From Pedobacter gandavensis (GTDB taxonomy: Bacteria; Bacteroidota; Bacteroidia; Sphingobacteriales; Sphingobacteriaceae), in assembly GCF_014172405.1 (NCBI RefSeq), contig NZ_WNXC01000001.1:124001-188000 (forward strand): a DNA stretch of 64,000 nt. Direction: 5' to 3'. A program made the translations under genes and the position numbers. The notes beneath the pieces were generated by a model, which saw only the letters and a program-made list of their open reading frames with translations, made no database searches and was not told the origin of the DNA. Numbering within the stretch: position 1 is the first letter of the stretch; each line of letters opens with the position of its first letter. Below are positions 46,426-55,851 of this stretch, piece after piece.

Positions 46426-47775
46426 ATGAAAAAAGTCTCATCTGAATACCTGGACAGCCTTGTTGTTCACGATAAGGAAAATGGCATTTATCGTCATAAT
46501 CGTGAATCCTTTACAAACGAAAATTTGTTTGAATTGGAAATGGAACACATTTTCGAAAGCAATTGGGTATACCTTGCGCACGAATCTCAAATTCCCAATA
46601 TTAATGATTATTACACCACTTCAATAGGAAGACAATCGGTAGTGATCACGAAAGACAAACAGGGTGAATTAAATGCTTTGATTAACTCTTGTACACATAA
46701 GGGAGCACAATTATGTCGTTATAAAAAAGGAAATAAGTCCAGTTTTACCTGCCCATTTCATGGATGGACCTTTACTAATGCCGGGAAATTATTGAAAGTG
46801 AAAGATGGAAAAACAGGCGGCTATCCAACACAGTTTAATTGCGAGGGTTCTCATGATTTAGTGAAAGTTGCCAGGTTTGAGGCTTATAAAGGTTTCTTAT
46901 TCGGATCGATTAACCCCGAAGTACTTCCTTTACAAGAATATTTAGGCGATTCAAAAGTTATTATCGACCACATTGTAGACCAGGCGGCAGAAGGTTTAGA
47001 AGTATTAAACGGCTCATCATCTTATGTCTACAATGGAAATTGGAAACTACAAATGGAAAATGGGGCTGATGGTTATCATGTTTCATCAGTGCATTGGAAT
47101 TACGTTGCAACCATGGGGAGGCGTGATTATGAAAAGGAAGGAACAAAAGCTGTAGATGCCAACAATTGGTCGAAATCTGTAGCCGGCGTTTATGGCTTCG
47201 AAAATGGACATATTTTATTGTGGACAAACAAATTAAACCCCGAGGTAAGTCCCATCTATCAACAACAAGATCGTTTGATTGCTGAATTTGGTGCAGAAAA
47301 AGCTGGTTTTATGGTTAATATGACACGTAACTTAGGGTTGTATCCAAATGTGTTTTTAATGGATCAGTTCTCTACACAAATCCGAGTCATAAGACCTATC
47401 TCCGTTAATGAAACTGAAATTACAATTTACTGTTTTGCTCCAAAGGGCGAAAGTGGGGAAGAGCGTGCAACGCGAATCCGCCAGTATGAAGATTTCTTTA
47501 ATGTAACCGGAATGGGAACACCGGATGATTTAGAAGAATTCCGGTCTTGTCAAATTGCCTACCAGTCTTCCGCTTTAAAATACAATGACATGAGTCGTGG
47601 TGCTATGCATTGGCTTTATGGACAAGATGAACAGGCAGAAAAAATGGGCATTAAACCAATAATCTCCGGAATCAAATCTGAAGACGAGGGTCTATTTATT
47701 ACCCAACATGAATTCTGGAAAAATTCATTAAAAGAGGGTATTTCTAAAAATGTTTTAGCAGAAAATAAATCATGA
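46426..47775 (+). CDS. benA: Benzoate 1,2-dioxygenase, large (alpha) subunit
   Basis: 449 residues. The Rieske [2Fe-2S] ligands are Cys89, His91, Cys109 and His112 (C-x-H-x17-C-x2-H). The mononuclear iron site is DGYHVSSVH with His218 and His223, and Asp215 is the bridging residue. With BenB and the reductase BenC it converts benzoate to the 1,2-cis-dihydrodiol. Its stop codon overlaps the benB start (ATGA). Confidence 0.95.
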   Translation: MKKVSSEYLDSLVVHDKENGIYRHNRESFTNENLFELEMEHIFESNWVYLAHESQIPNINDYYTTSIGRQSVVITKDKQGELNALINSCTHKGAQLCRYKKGNKSSFTCPFHGWTFTNAGKLLKVKDGKTGGYPTQFNCEGSHDLVKVARFEAYKGFLFGSINPEVLPLQEYLGDSKVIIDHIVDQAAEGLEVLNGSSSYVYNGNWKLQMENGADGYHVSSVHWNYVATMGRRDYEKEGTKAVDANNWSKSVAGVYGFENGHILLWTNKLNPEVSPIYQQQDRLIAEFGAEKAGFMVNMTRNLGLYPNVFLMDQFSTQIRVIRPISVNETEITIYCFAPKGESGEERATRIRQYEDFFNVTGMGTPDDLEEFRSCQIAYQSSALKYNDMSRGAMHWLYGQDEQAEKMGIKPIISGIKSEDEGLFITQHEFWKNSLKEGISKNVLAENKS

Positions 47776-48257
47776 CAAATTACCAAGACATACAAGCATT
47801 CTTATATCAGGAAGTTCGTCATTTGGACGATAAAGAATGGGATCAATGGCTGAAATTTTACGATGAAGATTGTGTTTTTTGGATGCCAGGATGGGATGAC
47901 GAAGATGAGCTGACAAAAGATCCGCAAACCGAAATTTCTTTGATCTATTATCCAAATAAAGGTGGACTAGAAGATCGTGTGTTTCGTATCAAGACTGAAC
48001 GCTCGTCGGCCTCCATGCCCGAACCCAGGACTTGTCATTACATCAGTAATGTAGAAGTTCTGGAAGAAAACGAGGAGCAGCTGAAAATCCGTTTTAACTG
48101 GAACACCTTGTCGTTTCGATACAAAACAACAGATAGCTATTTCGGTGTAAGCTTTTACACACTGAAAAAAAATGAAAATTCATTACTCATTGTAAACAAG
48201 AAAGTAATCATAAAAAACGACTACATCCGTCAGGTTTTAGACGTTTATCATATTTAA
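47772..48257 (+). CDS. benB: Benzoate 1,2-dioxygenase, small (beta) subunit
   Basis: 161 residues, the usual length for the non-catalytic beta subunit. It has the cone-like SnoaL/NTF2-type sequence features of the family ([31 protein letters not shown]). It overlaps benA by 4 bp, typical of the alpha-beta pair, and stabilises the alpha3-beta3 oxygenase. Confidence 0.95.
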   Translation: MTNYQDIQAFLYQEVRHLDDKEWDQWLKFYDEDCVFWMPGWDDEDELTKDPQTEISLIYYPNKGGLEDRVFRIKTERSSASMPEPRTCHYISNVEVLEENEEQLKIRFNWNTLSFRYKTTDSYFGVSFYTLKKNENSLLIVNKKVIIKNDYIRQVLDVYHI

Positions 48258-48267
48258 AATAATAGTT

Positions 48268-49278
48268 ATGGCAAAAGTTGCATTAAATTTTGAAGACGGC
48301 GTAACGCGTTTTATTGAGACTACAGGGTATGAAACCATTGCCGAGGCAGCCTATCGACTAGGTGTTAATATCCCTTTAGATTGTGCTGATGGCGCATGTG
48401 GGACTTGTAAATGCTTATCAAAATCAGGTTCATTTGATCCTGGAGATTATATTGATGAAGCTTTATCGGAAGAAGAAGCAGAAAATGGTTATGGGTTGGC
48501 ATGTCAGATGCGCCCGAAGTCGGATATGATAGTGGATATATTCGCAAGCGCTGCAGCTTGTAAAGTAGAGGTGCATACCTACGAAACTGAAATCACCGGG
48601 TTAACTTTTTTATCCTCAGAAATAGTAAGGCTAAAAGCCAAAATAACAGATGGTTCTACCATCACGTTCTTGCCGGGGCAATATGCAAATATTTTGGTTC
48701 CAGGGTCAACAGAAACTCGTTCTTATTCATTTTCCTGTTTGTCAGATACCAATGAAATGGAATTTATCATCCGATTAATTCCAAATGCAGGCTTAATGAG
48801 TAATTATTTAAGGCAAGCAAAAATAGGAGAGGCTTTAAGTATTACCGGACCGGTGGGAAGTTTCTATAGTCGTGATGTCAAAAGGGAAACTTTATTCTTT
48901 GCAGGAGGAACCGGAATTGCCCCTTTCATAGCGATGTTAGAGAAGCTCAATTCAGAAGGTAATCCTCAATTGATTAAATTATTTTATGGTGCTACGACGG
49001 TAGAAAATATTATTGACCTGGATCGTATTAAAACGTTCACAAACCTTAACGTAGTAGTGTATCCTTGTGTTTCAAGTGGGAACTGCGATGCTTATCCTTC
49101 AGGGTATGTGACGCAGTGGGTTAATAAAGAGGAACTAAAGGGGGAGATTTACGATATTTATATATGCGGCCCAAACGCGATGGTAGATGCAGTTAAGTCT
49201 TCAATAGCAGCACATCAAATAAATTTCGAAAATTTCTATACAGAGAAATTTGTTCCAACAGGAGTGTTAACGGTATAA
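48268..49278 (+). CDS. benC: Benzoate dioxygenase reductase component
   Basis: 336 residues. An N-terminal plant-type ferredoxin carries Cys39, Cys44, Cys47 and Cys79 (DCADGACGTCKC; LACQM). The FAD-binding part has RSYSFSCLSD, and the NAD-binding part has FFAGGTGIAPFIAMLEKL and YICGPNAMVDAV. It transfers electrons from NADH to BenA. It is separated by 10 bp from benB. Confidence 0.95.
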   Translation: MAKVALNFEDGVTRFIETTGYETIAEAAYRLGVNIPLDCADGACGTCKCLSKSGSFDPGDYIDEALSEEEAENGYGLACQMRPKSDMIVDIFASAAACKVEVHTYETEITGLTFLSSEIVRLKAKITDGSTITFLPGQYANILVPGSTETRSYSFSCLSDTNEMEFIIRLIPNAGLMSNYLRQAKIGEALSITGPVGSFYSRDVKRETLFFAGGTGIAPFIAMLEKLNSEGNPQLIKLFYGATTVENIIDLDRIKTFTNLNVVVYPCVSSGNCDAYPSGYVTQWVNKEELKGEIYDIYICGPNAMVDAVKSSIAAHQINFENFYTEKFVPTGVLTV

Positions 49279-49289
49279 TTCAAAAGCGT

Positions 49290-50075
49290 ATGATCTTTCA
49301 AGATAGATTTAAAAATAAAATTGCCATTGTTACCGGTGCTGCACAAGGCATTGGTAGAGGTGTTGCGGAACGTATTGCGAAAGAAGGGGCTAAAACAGTT
49401 TTAGTAGATCGTTCGGATGTCGTATTGGAAGTAGCAGAAAGTTTAAAAAAGGCTGGATATGATGTCCTTGCAATACAGGCAGATCTGGAAACATTAGCAG
49501 GTTTTAATAAAATGTCAGATCGCGTGATTCAAACCTTTGGTAAGATCGATATTTTGATTAATAATGTTGGTGGAACTATCTGGGCTAAACCTTTTCAACA
49601 TTATGAGGAAGAAGAAATCATGAAGGAAATAAACCGATCACTGTTTCCTACGCTATGGGGATGCAGAAGTGTGCTACCGCATATGATATCCAACGGTGGT
49701 GGGGTAATTGTTAATGTTTCATCTGTGGCAACACGTTCTGTTAATCGTGTTCCTTATGCAGCTGCCAAAGGTGGTGTGAATGCAATTACTGCGTCATTAG
49801 CTTTTGAACAAGCTCCTAATCATGTGCGTATACTAGGAGTAGCACCCGGTGGAACTGAAGCACCTCAACGTATAATTCCGAGAAATGAAAATCCACAAAC
49901 GGATGAAGAAAGAATGTGGTATCAACAAATTGTGGATCAAACAATGGAATCATCGCTGCAGAAAAAATATGGTACCATCGAAGACCAGGTGAGCACCATC
50001 TTGTTTGCGGCCTCTGATGAAGCTAAATATATTACAGGAGTTACCATCCCGGTTGCGGGTGGAGATTTAGGATAA
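49290..50075 (+). CDS. benD: cis-1,6-dihydroxycyclohexa-2,4-diene-1-carboxylate dehydrogenase
   Basis: A 261-residue short-chain dehydrogenase. It has TGAAQGIGRG near residue 17, NNVGG near 90, and the catalytic YAAAK (RVPYAAAKGG) with a Ser in VSSVA. It oxidises and decarboxylates the benzoate diol to catechol, using NAD. The name relies on its place directly after benABC. Confidence 0.92.
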   Translation: MIFQDRFKNKIAIVTGAAQGIGRGVAERIAKEGAKTVLVDRSDVVLEVAESLKKAGYDVLAIQADLETLAGFNKMSDRVIQTFGKIDILINNVGGTIWAKPFQHYEEEEIMKEINRSLFPTLWGCRSVLPHMISNGGGVIVNVSSVATRSVNRVPYAAAKGGVNAITASLAFEQAPNHVRILGVAPGGTEAPQRIIPRNENPQTDEERMWYQQIVDQTMESSLQKKYGTIEDQVSTILFAASDEAKYITGVTIPVAGGDLG

Positions 50076-50091
50076 TTTTAAATAGAATAAA

Positions 50092-50871
50092 ATGCTAAAA
50101 GTTCAATTAACAAACTTTATTTGTAATTATAATCTTGAAAATTTCGGACATGAGAAAACATTGATTTTTTCTAATTCATTAGGAACAAATTTGTCCATGT
50201 GGGAAGATAATATTGATGTTCTGAGTCACCATTTCAATATTTTAAGATATGATAAACGTGGGCATGGTGAAAGTACTATTCATCAGGATAAAGTTTCAAT
50301 TGCTGAATTGGGAAATGATGTGATTGAATTGTTAAACTATTTAAAGTTAGATACAGTTTATTTCTGTGGGGTATCTATAGGAGGATTAATCGGTCAGTGG
50401 TTAGGAATTAACTATTCCAGTCGTTTCGAGAAAATAGTGATCAGCAATACAGCGGCGAAGATTGGAAATGAAGAAGGTTGGGCCGCTCGTGTAAAACAGG
50501 TTACAGAAAATGGATTGGGAAGTATTTTAATCCCAACAGCTGAACGCTGGTTTAGTCCTGATTACAGAGCTAAAAATCCCGATAAAGTTCAAGAGATCCT
50601 TCATCATTTTAAAGTTAATTCTTTACAAGGATATACTGCTTGTTGTTATGCCGTTGCAGCTGCAGATTTTAGGGAACAGCTTTATAATTTAGAAGTTCCT
50701 TTACTAATTATCGCTGGTATCCAAGATGAGGTGACAACATTAGCCGATGGGAAATTTATACAAAAACATACCCCTATTGCTAATTTGGTTACGCTTGATG
50801 CCGCGCATTTATCAAATGTGGAATATCCAGCAGAATTCGCAAAACACATTATACATTTTACAGAACATTAA
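50092..50871 (+). CDS. pcaD: 3-oxoadipate enol-lactonase
   Basis: A 259-residue alpha/beta hydrolase. The oxyanion region is SNSLGTNLSMWED, the nucleophile Ser95 lies in GVSIGG, the Asp is in AGIQDEV and the His in DAAHLSNVEYP. These are the CatD/PcaD hallmarks. It hydrolyses the enol-lactone to 3-oxoadipate. It lies 16 bp after benD and is not fused to PcaC, as it is in some bacteria. Confidence 0.92.
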   Translation: MLKVQLTNFICNYNLENFGHEKTLIFSNSLGTNLSMWEDNIDVLSHHFNILRYDKRGHGESTIHQDKVSIAELGNDVIELLNYLKLDTVYFCGVSIGGLIGQWLGINYSSRFEKIVISNTAAKIGNEEGWAARVKQVTENGLGSILIPTAERWFSPDYRAKNPDKVQEILHHFKVNSLQGYTACCYAVAAADFREQLYNLEVPLLIIAGIQDEVTTLADGKFIQKHTPIANLVTLDAAHLSNVEYPAEFAKHIIHFTEH

Positions 50872-50881
50872 AAAAACATAG

Positions 50882-52225
50882 ATGAAAACTATACCACAAA
50901 TATCCTTACAGGAGGCAGTTGCAATGGTAAAGGATGGGGATACTTTATTACAGGGTGGGTTTGGAATGACTGGAAACCCAGTTCATTTGATGCATGCATT
51001 AGCAGAAACAAAAACAAAAAATCTTACGTTCATTGGAAACAATGTAGGTGAAACTGGAATTGGGGGTGGACGGCTATTGCGCAATGGTCAACTGAAGAAG
51101 ATAATTGGTTCATTTTTCACATCAAATCCAGAAGCTGTGAAGGCAGCTCAGGATGGGGTTGTTGAATACGAGTTATTACCGCAGGGTACATTAGCCGAAG
51201 CCATTCGTGCAGGTGGTGCTGGTATTGGAGGTTTTTTTACACCTACATCTGCGGGAACTGAATTAGCACAAGGGCGTGAAACAAAATTTTTAAATGGTGT
51301 TGAACAGGTTTTTATCCCTGGAATACGTAGTAATGTTGCATTTATTCGGGCCTGGAGAGCAGATACTGCGGGGAATTTACAGTATCGTATGACAGAGCAA
51401 AACTTTAACAGAGCAATGGCTACTGCTGCAGATTTGGTAATTGCTGAGGTTGAAGAAATTGTACAGGTAGGTGAAATTTTACCGGAAAACATTCATACAC
51501 CAGGATCATATATAGACTATTTGGTTCAAGCGACTTTAACTTTAGAAGATTTAGGGAGTTCAGCTTCAGTCTCTTCTGGTAAAAAAGTTTCAGAAAGTCG
51601 TATGAGTATGGCTAAAAGAGCCTTAAAAGAATTGCGAAAAGGTGATGTCGTTAATTTAGGAATTGGTATACCAACCTTAGTTGCTGATTTAATTTCGGAG
51701 AAAGATGGAATTATTCTACATACAGAAAACGGTATGCTGGCTGTAGGACCAGCTCCTACTGATGGTGGTGCAATGGATTATCCTGTTAACGCAGGTAAGA
51801 TCCCTGTTACCGCTTTAGCTGGTGCTTCTTATTTCGACTCTGCAGATTCTTTTGCGATGATCCGTGGCAAACATATTGATATTGCTGTTATGGGAGGTTT
51901 ACAAGTGGATGAAGCAGCTAATTTGGCTAATTGGGCAGTTCCTGGTCAGCCTTTATTAGGTGTAGGGGGAGCTATGGATTTAGCTTCAGGTGCGAAACGT
52001 TTGATTATTACGATGATGCATGCCGAGAAGAATGGAGATGCAAAGATTGTTCCTTCCTGCACATTGCCATTAACAGCACTTAAATCTGTTGACATGATTA
52101 TCACAGACAAGGCTGTATTTGAGTTTGTTGACGAAAAATTAACGTTAATTGAGATTATGCCGGGTGCGACTTTAGAAGAAGTAAGAAAGCTAACTTCTGC
52201 AAAATTCGTGGAAAAATTATCTTGA
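50882..52225 (+). CDS. pcaIJ: 3-oxoadipate CoA-transferase, alpha and beta subunits fused
   Basis: 447 residues, equal to PcaI (about 230) plus PcaJ (about 215) in one chain. The alpha half has [16 protein letters not shown] and [16 protein letters not shown] loops. The beta half begins after a short Ser/Lys linker ([14 protein letters not shown]) with [17 protein letters not shown] and the catalytic Glu282 in HTENGML. It transfers CoA from succinyl-CoA to 3-oxoadipate. In most bacteria the two subunits are separate genes. The junction is in frame and clean, so this looks like a true fusion. Confidence 0.9.
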   Translation: MKTIPQISLQEAVAMVKDGDTLLQGGFGMTGNPVHLMHALAETKTKNLTFIGNNVGETGIGGGRLLRNGQLKKIIGSFFTSNPEAVKAAQDGVVEYELLPQGTLAEAIRAGGAGIGGFFTPTSAGTELAQGRETKFLNGVEQVFIPGIRSNVAFIRAWRADTAGNLQYRMTEQNFNRAMATAADLVIAEVEEIVQVGEILPENIHTPGSYIDYLVQATLTLEDLGSSASVSSGKKVSESRMSMAKRALKELRKGDVVNLGIGIPTLVADLISEKDGIILHTENGMLAVGPAPTDGGAMDYPVNAGKIPVTALAGASYFDSADSFAMIRGKHIDIAVMGGLQVDEAANLANWAVPGQPLLGVGGAMDLASGAKRLIITMMHAEKNGDAKIVPSCTLPLTALKSVDMIITDKAVFEFVDEKLTLIEIMPGATLEEVRKLTSAKFVEKLS

Positions 52226-52241
52226 TAAAACATTAAGGAGT

Positions 52242-52751
52242 ATGCTGGTCAAACTTATCAAAAGAGCGATTAATTCTCCATTTGTAGCCTATGCTATACG
52301 GTGTGTTACAGGCTTTCTAATTGGTTATTTTTTAATTGAGAAATTTCCTCAGCATGAACTATTCTGGGTGTTGTTATCTATTATATTAGTGATATCTCCG
52401 GATGAAAAGGATGCCAGAAAATTAACAATAGAAAGAAGTAAATCGAATTTTATAGGATCCATTTCTGGACTGCTGGTTTTTTTCCTTCCTATGGATGATG
52501 TTTATAAGATAGCCTTGGGAATTTTAATAGCCTTAATCATTTGCAGGTTTGCAGATTTAATCAATGTAGCGCGTAGTGCTATTGTAGGTTTGTTAATCGT
52601 ATTAATGGAACATAAAACAGACACCTATTGGGCACCCGGAGAGCGATTTATTTTTGTCACCCTAGGGTGTTTTATTGGTCTTTCTGTAACACTAATAACC
52701 TCTTATGTTTTTAATTGTTTAAATAAAAATTTTTTAACAGAGAATGAATAA
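52242..52751 (+). CDS. Small FUSC-like membrane protein inside the operon
   Basis: 169 residues with about six hydrophobic helices, among them RCVTGFLIGYFLIE, LFWVLLSIILVIS and VTLGCFIGLSVTLITSYVF. The pattern matches the N-terminal half of FUSC proteins. It overlaps pcaF by 8 bp, so it is translated as part of the operon. It may be a half-size exporter or channel for benzoate or an intermediate, possibly acting with the FUSC protein at 41727. No cytosolic domain is present. Confidence 0.65.
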   Translation: MLVKLIKRAINSPFVAYAIRCVTGFLIGYFLIEKFPQHELFWVLLSIILVISPDEKDARKLTIERSKSNFIGSISGLLVFFLPMDDVYKIALGILIALIICRFADLINVARSAIVGLLIVLMEHKTDTYWAPGERFIFVTLGCFIGLSVTLITSYVFNCLNKNFLTENE

Positions 52752-53952
52752 CGAAGCATATATTATTGACGGAATCCGAACTCCAGTTGGAAGTTTTGGA
52801 GGTACATTATCGGCACTACGTGCCGATGATTTAGCGGCTTTACCAATTGCTGAATTGGTAAAAAGAAATCCTAATATCCCATTAGATGCGATTGATGATG
52901 TGATTCTCGGCTGTCACAATCAAGCTGGCGAAGACAATAGAAATGTTGCACGTATGGCTGGTTTATTAGCCGGATTACCGGTTACTGTGCCAGGTGAAAC
53001 CATTAACAGGCTATGTTCTTCTGGTATGTCAGCAATCGTACATGCAGCCCGTGCAATTAAAGCGGGAGATGGGGATATCTTTATTGCAGGTGGTGTTGAA
53101 CACATGACACGTGGACCGTTGGTGATTTCGAAATCGTCTAAAGCTTTTGGAAACGATTCTAAAATGGAAGATTCTTCTTTCGGTTGGCGTTTTGTTAACC
53201 CAAAAATGAAAGAAATGTATGGTATAGACCCTATGGGAATTACAGCCGAGAATTTGGTGGATATGTACCATGTTTCTCGTGAGGACCAGGATAAGTTCGC
53301 TTTATCTTCTCAGTTAAAAGCAGCTGCAGCAACAGAGAATGGTCGTTTAGCTGAGGAGATCATGCCTGTAATTATTCCTCAAAGAAAAGGTGATCCGATC
53401 ATTTTTTCAAAAGATGAATTTGTACGTTCAAATTCTACAATTGAAGCTTTAGCAAAATTAAAACCTGCTTTCAAAGATGGAGGAACGGTTACTGCTGGTA
53501 ATGCCTCTGGGTTAAATGATGGAGCTGCTGCTGTTTTTGTAGCCTCTGCTGAAGCAGTTGAGAAATATAATTTAAAACCAATAGCACGTATCGTGGCTTC
53601 TGCAGTTGTTGGCGTTGAACCTGGAATTATGGGAATTGGTCCTGTTACAGCTACTTTGAAAGCATTGAAAAAAGCTGGTTTGACTTTAGATCAAATAGAT
53701 GTAATGGAATTTAATGAAGCTTTTGCAGCACAGGCTTTAGCATGTACACGTGCTTTAGGTTTAGCAGATGATGACCCAAGAATTAATCCAAATGGAGGCG
53801 CTATAGCAATAGGTCATCCATTAGGGATGACGGGTGCACGTATTACTTACACAGCTGCTCTGGAACTGCAAAAAATTGGGAAAAGGTATGCTTTAGCCGC
53901 GATGTGTGTAGGTGTTGGACAAGGCTACGCTATTATCTTAGAAAGGGTTTAG
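52744..53952 (+). CDS. pcaF: 3-oxoadipyl-CoA thiolase
   Basis: 402 residues of the thiolase family. The acyl-accepting Cys91 is in NRLCSSGMSA. The later active residues are His in IAIGHPLGMTG and Cys in MCVGVGQG. It cleaves 3-oxoadipyl-CoA to succinyl-CoA and acetyl-CoA, completing the beta-ketoadipate pathway. Assignment to 3-oxoadipyl rather than acetoacetyl-CoA rests on operon context. Confidence 0.92.
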   Translation: MNNEAYIIDGIRTPVGSFGGTLSALRADDLAALPIAELVKRNPNIPLDAIDDVILGCHNQAGEDNRNVARMAGLLAGLPVTVPGETINRLCSSGMSAIVHAARAIKAGDGDIFIAGGVEHMTRGPLVISKSSKAFGNDSKMEDSSFGWRFVNPKMKEMYGIDPMGITAENLVDMYHVSREDQDKFALSSQLKAAAATENGRLAEEIMPVIIPQRKGDPIIFSKDEFVRSNSTIEALAKLKPAFKDGGTVTAGNASGLNDGAAAVFVASAEAVEKYNLKPIARIVASAVVGVEPGIMGIGPVTATLKALKKAGLTLDQIDVMEFNEAFAAQALACTRALGLADDDPRINPNGGAIAIGHPLGMTGARITYTAALELQKIGKRYALAAMCVGVGQGYAIILERV

Positions 53953-53975
53953 TTTTTTATGTTTAATCTGTGAAT

Positions 53976-54512
53976 ATGAGTAAGAAACAAGATATTTTGG
54001 CTGCTGCTTTGAGGCTCTTTACGAAAAATGGGGTTAGAGCAACTTCAACAAAATCTATTGCTGAGGAAGCAAATACCTCCGAAGCTCTAATTTTCAGACA
54101 TTTTAAAACAAAAGATAATTTACTAGAAGGAATAATAAGAAATGGATATAAAGAAGCATTAACACTTACTACTACTTTTTTGGAGCATAAAGAACCTAAG
54201 GCTTTTTTGATTCAAATGATTGATTTACCACAGACTTTAGTCGACTCCAATTTTGATTTCTGGCGAATGCAATATAAAATTTTACCCTTAAATTCAATTG
54301 CACAGCATTATCATAATAGTTTTATGAAACCAAGCGGTGATAAACTGGCTGAGGTTTTTAGATTATTGGGTTATGAATATCCGGTTGAAGAATCGGATGT
54401 TCTTATTCTTTTAATTGATGGGATATGGAAAAGTTATGCTTCTGATAGATTTACCAACGAACGATGTAACAGTTTGGAGAAGCTACTTAAAATTAAGTAC
54501 GACCTTAACTAA
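53976..54512 (+). CDS. TetR/AcrR-family regulator
   Basis: 178 residues from ATG 53976 (an in-frame GTG at 53970 adds two). The N-terminal HTH is ILAAALRLFTKNGVRATSTK, IAEEANTSEALIFRHFKTKD. The C-terminal helical ligand domain is not specific. It lies 23 bp after pcaF in the same direction, so it may respond to a CoA-thioester or aromatic compound and repress the operon. Confidence 0.88.
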   Translation: MSKKQDILAAALRLFTKNGVRATSTKSIAEEANTSEALIFRHFKTKDNLLEGIIRNGYKEALTLTTTFLEHKEPKAFLIQMIDLPQTLVDSNFDFWRMQYKILPLNSIAQHYHNSFMKPSGDKLAEVFRLLGYEYPVEESDVLILLIDGIWKSYASDRFTNERCNSLEKLLKIKYDLN

Positions 54513-54896
54513 TTGACTCAGAATTTCGTTACTCATAGTATACTACCACATTGGCTTAAACAGTAGATTCATTGCGAAGAATACCTTCCAGAATATTTGG
54601 AATGTGATTTAACCCTGTTCATGATGAAAAATCATTCAAAGGCAAGATTCTTTGTGGGGCAAGCAAATATGCTTTCAGAGCAGATCAGCCCAATTTAAGT
54701 TTTGCAGAATTTCTTCTTGGCCGCGTTGAGAAAATCATTTTTGCCTGTTCCCCGGCACTAACGCTGACCTGTATCACTCATCCTATATTACTTGATTTTA
54801 GATGGGGTAAAAAACATTTGTTTTTCTCACAGTAACTTATATATATTTACATATGTAATACATATGTACTACATATCTGAAAATAAAACAAATGAT
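54513..54896. other. Spacer with an unidentified open frame and the lyase promoter
   Basis: An open frame at 54608-54835 lies between TGA and TAA, has no in-frame start, and includes SFKGKILCGASKYAFRADQP. It reads like a coding remnant but I do not recognise it. The double operator at 54851-54876 is listed separately. Confidence 0.4.
54851..54876. promoter_or_regulatory. Two overlapping GntR-type operators ATATGT-N3-ACATAT
   Basis: ATATGTAATACATAT (54851-54865) and ATATGTACTACATAT (54862-54876) share the 4-base overlap ATAT. Each is a perfect palindrome of 6-bp arms with 3 bp between. They lie 20-46 bp before the lyase start. The same palindrome occurs at 61457-61471 beside the GntR gene. 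Confidence 0.7.
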
Positions 54897-55793
54897 ATGA
54901 ATAAAGAAGATTTATTTAAAGGTCTATGGCCAGCGTTAATTACCCCCGTCGGTAATAATGAAAAACCTGAATTAAAAGAACTAAACAAGTTGTGCGAAGT
55001 TTTGGTGAAACAAGGTGTAGACGGCTTGTATGTCTTGGGCTCAACAGGGCAAGGTGTGCTATTCGGGGAAGAAGATCGAAAAGAAGTGTTGGAAGTTGTT
55101 TTAGAATGTGTTGGGGGAAGGGTGCCGGTAATGGCGCAGCTTGGTTGTCTAACTACCAGGGAATCTGTGCGATTGGCTGAACATGCAGCGCTATCAGGTG
55201 TTGCAGCGGTTTCATCAGTCGGGCCGATTTATTTCGCTGGTGGTCAGCAAATGGCAATACATCATTATACAGAAATTGCAGAAGCTGCACAACTGCCATT
55301 TTTCCCTTATCAACTGGGTGTTATTCCAGGCAATTTTGAGGAATTTATTCAATCTATTCTAAAGGTTCCTTTTATCGAAGGGATGAAATTGACGACAGGA
55401 AATTTATTGGAAATCAGTCGAGTACATAATATAGCCAAAGATCAGCTAAAGTTATTTAGTGGAGCAGACGAATTATTTTGCCAGGCTTCACTTTCAGGTA
55501 CTGTTGGTGCTATTGGTACTTTTTATAACTTATGGGGACAGGAATGTAAATATGTATTACATGAGTTTCAAAAAGGTAATTTTCAGTTGGCAAGTAGGTT
55601 TATGTTGAAGTTTCAGGAGATTATTGAATTGGTGTTACCAAATATCTGGACTTTTCTCAAAGAAGCCATGCTAATTAAGCACCAGGTTAATATAGGAAAT
55701 ACAATATCTCCTTTAGGTCGTGGTCAAATAGGTTGGACAGAAAGCCAGGTTGCCGCTATTCTAGCTTCATTAGCGCAGACTTTGCAGGAATAA
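54897..55793 (+). CDS. DapA/NanA-family lyase (N-acetylneuraminate lyase-like)
   Basis: 298 residues from ATG 54897. TIM-barrel aldolase features: GSTGQG near residue 48 (the G-S/T-T-G-E box with Gln for Glu), Tyr138 (FFPYQLG) and the Schiff-base Lys164 (EGMKLTTG). The TIM-barrel lyases of this family act on sialic acid, dihydrodipicolinate precursors and other 2-keto acids. The sialidase-like gene in this locus favours a sialate lyase, but the Glu to Gln change and missing nan genes make the substrate uncertain. A longer frame starts at 54792 but would cross the operators. Confidence 0.85.
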   Translation: MNKEDLFKGLWPALITPVGNNEKPELKELNKLCEVLVKQGVDGLYVLGSTGQGVLFGEEDRKEVLEVVLECVGGRVPVMAQLGCLTTRESVRLAEHAALSGVAAVSSVGPIYFAGGQQMAIHHYTEIAEAAQLPFFPYQLGVIPGNFEEFIQSILKVPFIEGMKLTTGNLLEISRVHNIAKDQLKLFSGADELFCQASLSGTVGAIGTFYNLWGQECKYVLHEFQKGNFQLASRFMLKFQEIIELVLPNIWTFLKEAMLIKHQVNIGNTISPLGRGQIGWTESQVAAILASLAQTLQE

Positions 55794-55851
55794 CAACGTT
55801 ACATCAGCAATTAACCAAATATAAACCAAAAAGTTACTAACCATAACAATT

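Noticed and set aside
51148..51492. A 114-codon - strand frame inside pcaIJ
   Set aside because: Antisense to a conserved CoA-transferase; no independent support.
54792..54896. Upstream extension of the lyase from ATG 54792
   Set aside because: The added 35 residues would be encoded by the double operator region and are absent from the family; ATG 54897 gives the normal length.
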